From the NCBI RefSeq assembly GCF_013282095.1, contig NZ_BLTJ01000002.1, positions 248,001 through 312,000 of the forward strand: a stretch of 64,000 nt of DNA. The letters are read 5' to 3'. Positions 8,936 to 17,580 of the stretch are shown piece by piece; position 1 is the first letter of the stretch; each line of letters opens with the position of its first letter. This stretch comes from Enterocloster alcoholdehydrogenati (GTDB taxonomy: Bacteria > Bacillota > Clostridia > Lachnospirales > Lachnospiraceae). The position numbers were made by a program, and so were the translations under genes. The notes under the pieces were generated by a model, which worked only from the letters and a program-made list of their open reading frames with translations, searched no databases and was not told the origin of the DNA.

Positions 8936-10507
8936 CTACAGATCAAAAATCTCAAAATCGTCGCTGTTATTTTTAGAGGAGCTTTCCTGTTCTTTTTGAC
9001 GGGATTTGTGAACCGTCTCTTCTTCCGGCTCCGGGAAAGCAGGTTCTGTGTATACCACATTCTCATCTTTATCTTCCGAAAAATCCACGAAGGTGAGCTC
9101 CGACTCTTCCTCCTGAGCGCTCTCCCCGTTCTCTTCTTCGTAAGAATCAAAGGTTTCCCCGGAATATGCCGGTTCTTCTGTCTCTTCCTTAAAGTCCGTC
9201 ATATCCTCCGGTTCTTCGCCGGCCTCCTCTGTTTCCCAGACTTCATCTGCCTTTTCGTCCTCTTTATCTCTCTTTTCTGCAGGCTTCTTCCGGCCAGACA
9301 CTCTCTCTTTTGTGCGCCTGTCCTTCTTTCCTGCTGCGGAAAGAATCAAAAGCACTACCAGAATCAGAGCGATTACGATCACCGCAATCAGCAGCGTGCG
9401 GAACAGATTGTAGTCTTTTCTTAACGAGTCGTACTGCGCTGCCAGCTGGTTGTATACGTCGGCTGACACTTCCTGGGAACCGCTGTCCGTGAAATACCGC
9501 TGAATGGTGCGCTCACTGCTCTTTACGTCATAACGGTACAGGCCCTTTTCGCCGGATTCGTTCATAGCGTAGATCACACAGTACTGCGGATCCGTATCTC
9601 CCTCTGCTACCCAGCCAGTCACCTTATTGCCGTCGATCGTAATCGTGGTTGGAACCAGGCCTTCAGGCACTTCCACCGTATCATCCGGCTCCATGACGGT
9701 AAAGGTGCGCTTTGAGACATTCATCTCAAAGGATTTCTGCTCAGCAGGAGTTGTGGAGTCTGCACTTGCTCCGCCTTCTTCCTTGGTCACTACGATGGTA
9801 TATTCTTTTGTTGTCTCACCGTCCTGAGCTGTTACCTTTACAGTAACGCGGTTTTCTCCCATCTGCAGTCCCTCATCTCCGGATACAGAGGTAGCCGCGC
9901 TGCTGTCAGCAGGCTCGGCGCTGACTACCAGCTTATCCACGTCCGTTCCCACTGTTACCGCGTAGGTATCTACATCTGCAGAGAACTCCGGTGACAGCGT
10001 GCCCGGTGATACCTGAAGGGATTTTAATGAGGCATCCTTGGAGGTGCCTGCCGCTGCCGCCACCGTGACCTTTGACTGCCCCTGCTGGTCAATTGTCACC
10101 AGCTTGGAGTTGCTGTCATAGACTTCCTGATCCTTGACTGTGATCTGGGAAGTTCCCGCTGTCAGCGCCTTAAAGGTCAGTTCATAGGACAGGGTGGTCT
10201 GGCCGTTTGCTCCGGCATCCCCATGAACCCTGACAGCTCCGTTGCCGCCGTCGGCGTCGGTTCCGCTTACAAATTCCAGACTCGCCGAGTCATATGACAG
10301 CATAATATCCGCTGTAGACAGGGCCTCGCTGCCGGTCACCTTCATCTTTACGGTAAATTCGCTTCCTACCGCTGCGGAAGGGTCAGAAAACGCGATCCGC
10401 CCGGTTGCTGCATAGGCGGTCATTGCGTACCATGGAAGCAGCACAGCCATTACGCATATAAACAGTAATGCCGCCGCTTTCTGTTTCATTCCTTTTATCA
10501 TTTTCAT
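8936..10507 (-). CDS. exported membrane protein with cohesin and cadherin-like domains and a charged cytoplasmic tail
   Basis: 523 residues. A signal peptide (about 1-33) is followed by a cohesin-type beta-sandwich (about 34-150, IMLSYDSASLEFVSG), a cadherin-like beta-sandwich (about 158-243, starting LKSLQVSPGTLSPEF), a region of unknown fold (255-345), one membrane helix (370-391) and a cytoplasmic tail of about 130 residues, first basic, then very rich in Glu and Asp. It probably anchors wall-associated proteins; no dockerin partner is visible in the window. It follows the glucosaminidase gene by 49 bases and shares its terminator. ATG 10507 touches its ribosome site; the ATG at 10501 is better spaced. 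The exact function is unknown. Confidence 0.72.
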   Translation of the reverse strand: MKMIKGMKQKAAALLFICVMAVLLPWYAMTAYAATGRIAFSDPSAAVGSEFTVKMKVTGSEALSTADIMLSYDSASLEFVSGTDADGGNGAVRVHGDAGANGQTTLSYELTFKALTAGTSQITVKDQEVYDSNSKLVTIDQQGQSKVTVAAAAGTSKDASLKSLQVSPGTLSPEFSADVDTYAVTVGTDVDKLVVSAEPADSSAATSVSGDEGLQMGENRVTVKVTAQDGETTKEYTIVVTKEEGGASADSTTPAEQKSFEMNVSKRTFTVMEPDDTVEVPEGLVPTTITIDGNKVTGWVAEGDTDPQYCVIYAMNESGEKGLYRYDVKSSERTIQRYFTDSGSQEVSADVYNQLAAQYDSLRKDYNLFRTLLIAVIVIALILVVLLILSAAGKKDRRTKERVSGRKKPAEKRDKEDEKADEVWETEEAGEEPEDMTDFKEETEEPAYSGETFDSYEEENGESAQEEESELTFVDFSEDKDENVVYTEPAFPEPEEETVHKSRQKEQESSSKNNSDDFEIFDL

Positions 10508-10556
10508 TCCTGCTTTCTGTTCTTATTCATATCCGGCAGACGCCCCGCGGCGGCCC

Positions 10557-12839
10557 TTACGGGCTTACGCCCACAATGGTCACATTGCTGCCGCCGGGGG
10601 TGCTGCCGCTGCTTTGGGTGCTGCCCGGTCCGCCGGAGGCGCCCGGTCCTGCCGGGCTGGAAGCGTTTTCACTTCCTCCTGAGGAGTCAGAAGAGCCTCC
10701 TCCCCCGGATGAAATGGGGCCGCCGTCCTGTTTTGCCACATGGATCGTGTACGTTCTTGTGCTGCCGTTTTCAGCGGTAACTGTGACGGCAATATCCACG
10801 GAGCTTCCCGTCAGCGCGATGTTTCCAGCTCCGGATACCGTTGCCTTGGAATCGGCTGCCTGGGCATTGACCTGTATACTGGAAACCGAGGTATCCACGA
10901 TCAGGCTGTAGCTTTCTGTATCCTTTCCAAAGGAAGGCGTGAGGCTGTAGCCTTCTGCCGTCAGGGTGGAGAGCTTATTGTTGGGACTTCCGTCTCCCAC
11001 CGGGGCCACACAGGCCGTCTCCGGCATATTGTTGTATATGGGGATCTCAAATTCCAGGGCCGAATCCTTTACGCTGCTGTAGGCCTTTGACAGGCGCTCC
11101 GCCTCGGAGGCCGCTCCCTGAATATTGGTCATATACTGATGCTTGTACAGATTGGAACCCTGTACATTGAATTTTTTTAAGTAAAACGTATTCTGGCCGG
11201 CCTTTACATAGTTATCCCCATAGTTCTTAGCACCGCCGATAATAGATTTTTCTACTGTATTCCAGGGACGGCCGTAGGAGCCGGACTGGGAGGCATAGCG
11301 AAGGCCCGTCTGGATGGCTGACATGGAGCCGGACTGATAGGCTTCTACATTAAAAAAGTTATAGTATCCCTCGTAGCCGGAATATTTTCCGGAAATCAGC
11401 GGGGAGGTGCCGCCCGTTCCCTGCTCCTGAAGGATCATGGCCGCCAGAACGTAGGGGCTGACACCAGACTGCGATGCCGCATCCATAATAATGTCTATAT
11501 AAGAGCGGTTGGAACCAGGCGCTGTGGTCTGACTGCCGCCGGAGGAATCCGATGTCTGACCGCTGGTTCCTCCCCCAGGGCCGCTATTTCCCGAAACGGT
11601 ACTTCCCTCTCCAGGGCCAGAGGTCTGGCCGTTTGAGGAGGCGTTTGTCCCCGGAGCCTGGCCTACACTTACGCTTGAATCGCCCCCGCTGGTTCCAGAA
11701 ACAGTTCCCGGACCGCCGGAAGTGCTGCTGCCAGAAGCAGAAGCGCCTGCAGACTGTGTCTCCAAGCCGGAACCTGAAGGCCCCTGAGACTGTGTTCCCG
11801 TATTAGAACTGCCTGCTCCCGGCGCCTGCCCTACACTTACACTTGACATAACCAGATTATGTTCCCTTGGAGTAACGGAGGCGTGGGGGGCCTCCAGGCT
11901 GACATTCCCCGTCCCGCCGGAGGAGCTGCCCCCTGTTTTCCCCGTTACGCCGGGGCCGTATTCTGCATCCTCATCACTGCCCGAACTGCCTCCCGGACCG
12001 TCTTTTGAAACACTGCTGCCGGAAGAAGAGGAGGTTCCCGATCCGCTGTCTGTGTTTCCCGACCCAGTGGAACTGGTCGTACCGGAAAGGAAACTCCCCT
12101 CTACCATCTTTGACAGCCCCTCTCTGGTCTGGGTACCAGAGTTATACTCATGGGAAAGAAACTGGAAAACATAGGTATCATCCAGGAAATTTCTGGGATC
12201 CATATAGTAGCGTATAATATCCTCTGACGCTGCGACCCAGTTGCTGCCGTCAAAGCCGGTCCAGGTACTGTTATCCCAGTTATAGGCGCCGCTTTCAACG
12301 GATTTCCAGGAGGAAATACTGCCGGACGACACCAGATTTCTTCCCAGAAGAGCCTCATTTTCAATGACGGTGCTCCAGTCAAGCCCCGTCTTTTTTGCCT
12401 TAAAGATCCAGTTTGGATACTGGGCATGGAGCTGCCGCAGTCCGTCTTTGTAGCTCTCCGGGAACCCTTCTGAACTCAGCTTTGCCTCAAATGCTGCATC
12501 TGTGGTATACGACACAGGAAGGCGAATGTATGCGGCTGACACATATCCCGTCTGCTGCGCCCCCCCTGTACCGGAAAAGCGGATTTGATACCAGGTATTT
12601 CCGTCTGTGCCGGTCTGTTCTCCAAGAATCTGAATGGAAGCGCCCGCCGCCAGACGTCCTACGGCCTGATAGCCCGTTCCTGCGCCGCTGCGGACATTGA
12701 GAGAGGACGCCTTTACCGTGGCAGCTCCCGTATAAGCATAGGAATCCAGCATATGGAAGGGGACAGAGCCAGGAAGCTGGACAGCCAGAGCCAGGCCCAG
12801 CATCACCGCCAGACCCCTTTTGTATTTTTTTACCTTCAT
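10557..12839 (-). CDS. secreted beta-N-acetylglucosaminidase (SH3b + glucosaminidase + cadherin-like domain)
   Basis: Predicted peptidoglycan hydrolase of 760 residues. Order: signal peptide (1-36), bacterial SH3 domain (about 40-107, SSLNVRSGAGTGYQAVG), glucosaminidase-type catalytic region in two parts (about 115-250 and 447-600), and a cadherin-like beta-sandwich (about 620-703). A Ser/Gly tail ends TIVGVSP. The probable catalytic Glu is E472 in ILQEQG. About 195 residues of Ser/Gly/Pro-rich sequence (251-446) split the catalytic region; the family normally has a much shorter linker there. The same ten residues (SSVSVGQAPG) occur twice in that insert, at 332-341 and 388-397. It shares the cadherin-like fold with its downstream neighbour. 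Confidence 0.82.
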   Translation of the reverse strand: MKVKKYKRGLAVMLGLALAVQLPGSVPFHMLDSYAYTGAATVKASSLNVRSGAGTGYQAVGRLAAGASIQILGEQTGTDGNTWYQIRFSGTGGAQQTGYVSAAYIRLPVSYTTDAAFEAKLSSEGFPESYKDGLRQLHAQYPNWIFKAKKTGLDWSTVIENEALLGRNLVSSGSISSWKSVESGAYNWDNSTWTGFDGSNWVAASEDIIRYYMDPRNFLDDTYVFQFLSHEYNSGTQTREGLSKMVEGSFLSGTTSSTGSGNTDSGSGTSSSSGSSVSKDGPGGSSGSDEDAEYGPGVTGKTGGSSSGGTGNVSLEAPHASVTPREHNLVMSSVSVGQAPGAGSSNTGTQSQGPSGSGLETQSAGASASGSSTSGGPGTVSGTSGGDSSVSVGQAPGTNASSNGQTSGPGEGSTVSGNSGPGGGTSGQTSDSSGGSQTTAPGSNRSYIDIIMDAASQSGVSPYVLAAMILQEQGTGGTSPLISGKYSGYEGYYNFFNVEAYQSGSMSAIQTGLRYASQSGSYGRPWNTVEKSIIGGAKNYGDNYVKAGQNTFYLKKFNVQGSNLYKHQYMTNIQGAASEAERLSKAYSSVKDSALEFEIPIYNNMPETACVAPVGDGSPNNKLSTLTAEGYSLTPSFGKDTESYSLIVDTSVSSIQVNAQAADSKATVSGAGNIALTGSSVDIAVTVTAENGSTRTYTIHVAKQDGGPISSGGGGSSDSSGGSENASSPAGPGASGGPGSTQSSGSTPGGSNVTIVGVSP

Positions 12840-12989
12840 GTGTATATGTATCTCCTGTCATGTTTTCCATAAAGGAACAGCTAAAAACAGACCTTCTATG
12901 GCATTTTCTCTATTATAATGACAAATATCGCCCTGTGTCAACTGCCACACAAAAAGTTCACACATCCCCAAATGAATCGTAAGAAAAGC

Positions 12990-14312
12990 TTAAAAAATGA
13001 AAAAACCCCCAAGAAGATGCGCCCAGGCTGCAGGCAGGGTAAGGGGCAGAATATCCCGGTCCGCAAAGAGGCCGTATTCCCCCAGTTTCTCATCGCCCAG
13101 AGTATACTCCACCCGGCCGATTAGATCTCCCTTTTTTACCGGTGCTGTAAGGCAGTCCGGAAGAAACACACGGCGTTTTACGTTTTCCTGCTCTTCTTTG
13201 CTTAAAAGAACCACCAAGCGGCTGTCCTGCTCCTTTTCTGCCATAACGGCCTTTACGATCCCCTCTTTGTTTTCTCCCCAGCAGATCCCGTTCTCTGTCC
13301 TGACCGTCTGATCTGGTTCCCTCATAAAAATGTCCGTAAGCTCATATTCCTGTATGCCATAGTTAAAAAGCGTTCTGGCATCACTCCATTTATAGGTCTT
13401 GTGAGGAGGCCAGCCACAGCCTAACAGGGCTATGATATAAAGTCTTTCTTCCTTTTTTAATGCTCCCGTATAACAATAGCCCGCTCCCCCCGTAAAACCG
13501 GTCTTCCCTGTCAGCGCCCCGTCCATCATAGTCAAAAGAGCATTGTGGTTGCGGCAGGAGAAGGAGCGTTTTCCCGACTGATCCGTAAAATAGTGGTCTC
13601 CTGCGCCGGTGATGGCAAGAAATTCCTCCCGCTTCGGAGATTGAGTTACACAATACCGCAGGATCAGGGCCAGATCGGCTGCCGTTGTGGAGTGAATATT
13701 CTCCTTTCCCTCACGATCCTTCTCCCTGCCGTCCAGTCCGTTGGGGGTGATAAACCAGGTATCCCGGCAGCCAATCTGGTGGGCCTTTTCGTTCATCCTT
13801 ACCGCAAACTCCTCCACAGAACCTGCAATCCCCTCAGCAATCATCACCGCGGCATCGTTGTAGGATTCCAGCATCAGGGCGTAAAGAAGATCCTTCAAAA
13901 GATAAGACTCCCCCGCTTTCACTCCCATGCGCACCTGCGGCTGGGAAGCAGCTTTTTTGGAAGCCTCAAACCACGCATCTGTGTTTCCTGCCTCCAGAGC
14001 CAGAATACAGGTCATAATCTTGGTTGTGCTGGCCATGGGCCGGCTGAGGCGCTCATTCTTGCCATAAAGAATCCGCCCATTGGAGCCGTCCATAAGAACC
14101 GCGGACTGGGAATAAAGCTTCAGCTCTGCAGAAACGCTCTGTGTTTGGGATACAGGAACCACCGGGGCGGCCGTTTCTTTTAAGAACTTCCCATCCGGCC
14201 CCATATCCCCGGCAAGATGCAGACACAGGCCCAGCTGCCCTGCAAGACACAGTGCTGCCAGCACCTGTCTCACCCGTTTTTTTCCTGTCTTTTCTCCCCT
14301 TTCCATACTCAT
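12990..14312 (-). CDS. D-alanyl-D-alanine carboxypeptidase (penicillin-binding protein, DacF/PBP5 type)
   Basis: Serine peptidase S11 that trims the terminal D-Ala of peptidoglycan stem peptides. About 440 residues with a signal peptide near the start. Active-site motifs: SxxK as STTK in the segment MASTTKIMT, SxN as SYN in LESYNDAAV, and KTG as KTGFTGGAGYC. A C-terminal beta domain and a hydrophobic end (LLGGFFIF) fit membrane attachment. The start is uncertain: ATG 14312 and ATG 14306 are in frame but lack a good ribosome site, while the strong AGGAGG at 14337-14342 precedes an ATG at 14331 in another frame. Expressed apart from the glucosaminidase gene, divergent from the pseudouridine synthase. 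Confidence 0.9.
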   Translation of the reverse strand: MSMERGEKTGKKRVRQVLAALCLAGQLGLCLHLAGDMGPDGKFLKETAAPVVPVSQTQSVSAELKLYSQSAVLMDGSNGRILYGKNERLSRPMASTTKIMTCILALEAGNTDAWFEASKKAASQPQVRMGVKAGESYLLKDLLYALMLESYNDAAVMIAEGIAGSVEEFAVRMNEKAHQIGCRDTWFITPNGLDGREKDREGKENIHSTTAADLALILRYCVTQSPKREEFLAITGAGDHYFTDQSGKRSFSCRNHNALLTMMDGALTGKTGFTGGAGYCYTGALKKEERLYIIALLGCGWPPHKTYKWSDARTLFNYGIQEYELTDIFMREPDQTVRTENGICWGENKEGIVKAVMAEKEQDSRLVVLLSKEEQENVKRRVFLPDCLTAPVKKGDLIGRVEYTLGDEKLGEYGLFADRDILPLTLPAAWAHLLGGFFIF

Positions 14313-14372
14313 GTTCCCATCTTTGCCCCATTTTCTTCCTCCTATCCTATTCACAAAGAGCCTGTAATATTC

Positions 14373-14401
14373 TTGCGCAGGAACACACCTTCTGGTATGA
14401 T
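14373..14401 (+). promoter_or_regulatory. promoter of the RluA-type pseudouridine synthase gene
   Basis: TTGCGC (14373-14378), 17-base spacer, TATGAT (14396-14401). Start of transcription expected near 14408, some 57 bases before the ATG at 14465. Confidence 0.5.
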
Positions 14402-14464
14402 GATACCAGCCAGAAACAAAGACAGGCTGCAAATGTTTTTGAAATAAAGAAAGGTTGGCATATC

Positions 14465-15382
14465 ATGATCAAAAAACAGCTTTCCTATCTCATTTCCCCC
14501 GAAGACGCAGGTCAGACCGTAGAACAGTTCCTGCGAAAAAAAGGCTATTCCCATCGCCTGGTAGTTCATCTGAGGAATACCCCTCTGGGACTTTCCATAG
14601 GCAAGGAAACAGCCTATACCAGCCATATGCTAAAACCAGGAGAAATACTTCTTGTCACCCTAAAGGAGGAAGAAAACTCGGAGCATATCGTTCCCACCAG
14701 GCTTCCTCTCTCCATTGCGTATGAAGACGAGGATATCCTGGTAGTAAACAAAGCCCCCGGTATGCCCATTCATCCTTCCCAGGGCCATTTTGAAAATACT
14801 CTGGCAAACGCTGTGGCCTGGTACTATCAGAGCTTGGGGGAATCCTTTGTCTACCGGGCTATTAACCGGCTGGACAGAGATACCTCCGGCCTGCTGATCA
14901 TCGCCAAGCATATGCTCAGCGCCTGTGTTCTCTCCGATCAGATGGTAAAACGTCAGATTCACCGGGAATACAGGGCCATTGTCTGCGGCCAGACACCGGA
15001 ATACGGTTTAATAGACCAGCCCATTGGACGCGCCCCCGGCTCTACGGTTCTGCGCAGAATCGACTGGGAGGAAGGCGAAGCAGCCAGAACCCATTTCTGG
15101 CGGCTCTCCTATGATGAAAAACGGGATCTGTCCTATATCCGCCTCAGCCTGGAAACAGGACGAACCCATCAGATCCGGGTTCATATGGCCTCCATAGGCC
15201 ATCCTCTGCCGGGAGACTTTCTCTACCACCCCGACTGCCGCTGGATCAGCCGCCAGCCGCTCCACTCCTACCGTCTGGACTTTATCCACCCCGTAAGCGG
15301 CAGGGAGCTTTCCTTTACAGCTCCCCTTCCTGAAGATATGGCCTCTCTTGTACCCTACATCCACCGCAGCCCCTTGGGATAA
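14465..15382 (+). CDS. RluA/RluD-family RNA pseudouridine synthase
   Basis: Isomerises uridine to pseudouridine in rRNA or tRNA. 305 residues. The catalytic Asp is in the family motif NRLDRDTSGLL (near residue 138), followed by GRTHQIRVHMASIGHPLPGD, both diagnostic. An S4-like segment is possible at the N-terminus (LRKKGYSHRLV). The start at 14465 (MIKKQLSYL) is favoured by AAAGG just upstream and by family alignment; a longer frame from 14141 is an artefact running through the divergent dacF region. The 3' end overlaps the convergent methyltransferase gene by 28 bases. Which uridine is the target cannot be told. Confidence 0.9.
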   Translation: MIKKQLSYLISPEDAGQTVEQFLRKKGYSHRLVVHLRNTPLGLSIGKETAYTSHMLKPGEILLVTLKEEENSEHIVPTRLPLSIAYEDEDILVVNKAPGMPIHPSQGHFENTLANAVAWYYQSLGESFVYRAINRLDRDTSGLLIIAKHMLSACVLSDQMVKRQIHREYRAIVCGQTPEYGLIDQPIGRAPGSTVLRRIDWEEGEAARTHFWRLSYDEKRDLSYIRLSLETGRTHQIRVHMASIGHPLPGDFLYHPDCRWISRQPLHSYRLDFIHPVSGRELSFTAPLPEDMASLVPYIHRSPLG

Positions 15383-16848
15383 TGGTTTTTCAAAATCCCT
15401 CCTGTCAGCTTGCACCACCCAAGGCTCCAGCCGTCTGTGCACATCAGCACCCAGCCTTTTTCCGCTCCGGTCAGCTGCTCCGGCTGACACGCCAGGGCCT
15501 CTCCTTTTAAATAAGAGATCACCTCCCGGCCGTCTGACGCCATCTCATACACATTTTTCGCTTCCCCCGGAAGCAGAGTCAGCGCAAGGGCATGGGACGG
15601 CTCAAAGCGGTTCTTTTTCACCGTTCCCAGATGAAGCCCCGGACGCAGCACCCGCATTCCCTTAAAGTCAGGCATCTGGGGCGGCAGAAGGTAAAGCTGA
15701 TCCTTAAACATCACATATTCCCTGCGTTTGAACCACACCTTCCAATCTTTTAAGGTTTCCTTTAAGAACGATTCCAAACACGCAAATACCTCCCGATCCT
15801 TCCCATGCTCCAAATAAGCCGGAGACTTTCTGCGGGGTTCTCCCATTCCCGGATCTTCTCTGCGCTTTAACACCGCAATAAAATGGCCTTCTCCTTCCAG
15901 ACGGTGGGGCAGCAGCCGGAACGTCCGCTCTATATGATAATAGTCTCCTTTTTCTTCGCGTGGTTTTTTCTCATCATATCCAAATCCGGCCCATTCCCGT
16001 TTTCCACGAGAAAATTTCTCGCATCCCTTCTCATCTTCAAGAGAAAATTCCTCATGTCTTTCCAGAAAATCCAGAATCGCCTGTTCATTCTCCTCAGGTG
16101 CAAAGGTACAGGTAGAATATACCAGTCTCCCTCCCGGGCGTATCATCCTGGCGGCCTGATCCAGAATCTGCCCCTGGCGGGCTGCGCACATCTTCACATG
16201 ATCCGGGCTCCACTGGCTGCGGGCCTCTTCATCCTTACGGAACATCCCTTCCCCGGAGCAGGGGGCATCCACCACAATCCGGTCAAAAAATTCGGGGAAA
16301 TACTCTGCCAGCCTGCCAGGCTCTTCGTTGGTCACCACACCGTTTTTCACTCCCATCCGTTCCATATTCTGAGAAAGGATCCTGGCTCTGGCCGGGTGGA
16401 TCTCATTCGAGAGAAGAAAGCCCTGTCCCTTGAGCCGGGAGGCAATATGGCTGGACTTTCCTCCGGGCGCCGCACACAGATCCAGCACCCGCTCTCCTGG
16501 CCTGGGATCCAAGAGTTCTACTACCGCCATGGCGCTGGGCTCCTGGATATAGTATAATCCTGCCTCATGGTAGGGATGCTTGCCTGGTCTGGCCTCCGCC
16601 CCATAATAATACCCCTCTTTTGCCCACAAAACAGGCGAAAGTTCCGTGCCGAGCCGCTTTTCTACAAGAGCCGCCAGCTTTGGCACACTTCCCTGCTCCC
16701 AGTCCTCTTCTTTCCCCTCTTCTGATTTTAGGCTGTTAAACCTCAGACCCTGAACCCGCTCCTTCTCATAGCTGGCCTCAAAGCGGTCATACTCCTCTCC
16801 CAGCAGTTCTCTCATACGCACCTTAAAAGCTTCCGGTAATGTTATCAT
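15355..16848 (-). CDS. rRNA cytosine-C5 methyltransferase (RsmB/RsmF, NOL1/NOP2/Sun family)
   Basis: SAM-dependent methyltransferase of 497 residues that makes m5C in 16S rRNA. The SAM-binding motif DLCAAPGGKSSH lies near residue 125. The two catalytic cysteines are in VDAPCSGEGMF and YSTCTFAPEENE, the usual proline-cysteine and threonine-cysteine pairs. The C-terminal part (about 310-497) matches the RsmF-type extension with a PUA-like RNA-binding end. ATG at 16848 has an AGGAGAGAG site. Convergent with, and overlapping, the pseudouridine synthase gene, so both products modify RNA. The precise rRNA position is not determinable. Confidence 0.9.
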   Translation of the reverse strand: MITLPEAFKVRMRELLGEEYDRFEASYEKERVQGLRFNSLKSEEGKEEDWEQGSVPKLAALVEKRLGTELSPVLWAKEGYYYGAEARPGKHPYHEAGLYYIQEPSAMAVVELLDPRPGERVLDLCAAPGGKSSHIASRLKGQGFLLSNEIHPARARILSQNMERMGVKNGVVTNEEPGRLAEYFPEFFDRIVVDAPCSGEGMFRKDEEARSQWSPDHVKMCAARQGQILDQAARMIRPGGRLVYSTCTFAPEENEQAILDFLERHEEFSLEDEKGCEKFSRGKREWAGFGYDEKKPREEKGDYYHIERTFRLLPHRLEGEGHFIAVLKRREDPGMGEPRRKSPAYLEHGKDREVFACLESFLKETLKDWKVWFKRREYVMFKDQLYLLPPQMPDFKGMRVLRPGLHLGTVKKNRFEPSHALALTLLPGEAKNVYEMASDGREVISYLKGEALACQPEQLTGAEKGWVLMCTDGWSLGWCKLTGGILKNHYPKGLRWM

Positions 16849-16901
16849 TCTTCTCTCTCCTGTATATAAAATGGATGCAGCGCATCCGATCCTGTTAAAA
16901 A

Positions 16902-16934
16902 GACCGGGCCTCCGCTTTCCTTGGGGGTCCGGTC
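16902..16934 (-). terminator. intrinsic terminator of the H1-like gene
   Basis: GACCGG (16902-16907) pairs with CCGGTC (16929-16934) with further inner G-C pairing. On the minus strand the stem runs into TTTTT. Confidence 0.7.
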
Positions 16935-16964
16935 CTTAAATGCCTTTTATATCAGAGCCGCTTC

Positions 16965-17369
16965 TTACAGCAGGATCTTGTAGTCATCCGAAGGCTCGCC
17001 ATTTACAACATAGTACGCCGCATTCTCCTCTGCTACGATGTACAGCTCAAATTCTCTGACCGCTGCATCTTTGTGGTTCTCTTTAAAGTGTTCCATTGCA
17101 GCTGCCAGAACTTCCTTCGCAGCCAGATCCTTTCCATTATACTGAAAATGTACGCTGGTCTTTGGCTCAGCGGCTTTCTTTGCTGCAGTCCTTTTGACAG
17201 GAGCCTTTTTGGCCGCCGCCTTTACTTCCTCAACCGCCTCCTCTGCCGCTTTCTTTACAGTAGCTGTCGTTGCTGCCAGAACCTCTTTTGCTGCGGGGGC
17301 GGCCTCCCTTACTGCCTTCTTTGCCGCAGACGCGGTAGATGCTGCCCTTGTAGTTCTCTTCGTTGCCAT
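16965..17369 (-). CDS. histone H1-like Lys/Ala-rich protein with DUF6465-type C-terminal domain
   Basis: 134 residues in two parts. Residues 1-72 are made almost only of Ala, Lys, Arg, Thr, Glu and Val, with AAKK, AVKRT-like and VKKA repeats, resembling the tail of eukaryotic histone H1 and bacterial H1 homologues. Residues 73-134 form a compact mixed alpha/beta domain (FQYNGKDLAAKEVL, ending ELYIVAEENAAYYVVNGEPSDDYKILL in pieces) seen in clostridial proteins of unknown function. It may bind nucleic acid through the basic tail; that is inference. A strong AGGGAGG site precedes the ATG, and a good terminator follows, so it is a single-gene unit that may be well expressed. Confidence 0.75.
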   Translation of the reverse strand: MATKRTTRAASTASAAKKAVREAAPAAKEVLAATTATVKKAAEEAVEEVKAAAKKAPVKRTAAKKAAEPKTSVHFQYNGKDLAAKEVLAAAMEHFKENHKDAAVREFELYIVAEENAAYYVVNGEPSDDYKILL

Positions 17370-17580
17370 GATAACCTACCTCCCTATGATGTTGTATCCG
17401 ATCCTTCCGATTGCCCAGCCAGACGGCCTCCGTTAAACATTTTATTATGTAAATCCCAGATGTATTAAAGAAATTATAGAATGATTTCCTGCTTTTGTCA
17501 ATGTGCATACCATCCCAAAAACGGCGAAAAATCTTCAAAGCAGTTAATCATTATATAAAACTACCGGCGTGTCTGTTCCC

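Noticed and set aside
11540-12100. CRISPR-like or tandem-repeat array in the Ser/Gly-rich segment
   Set aside because: The repeats are in-frame coding low complexity (Ser, Gly, Pro codons), irregular in length, and lack spacers.
14053-14331. 92-codon frame with a strong ribosome site on the minus strand
   Set aside because: It overlaps the carboxypeptidase gene in another frame and its product resembles no protein; kept only as a start-site puzzle.
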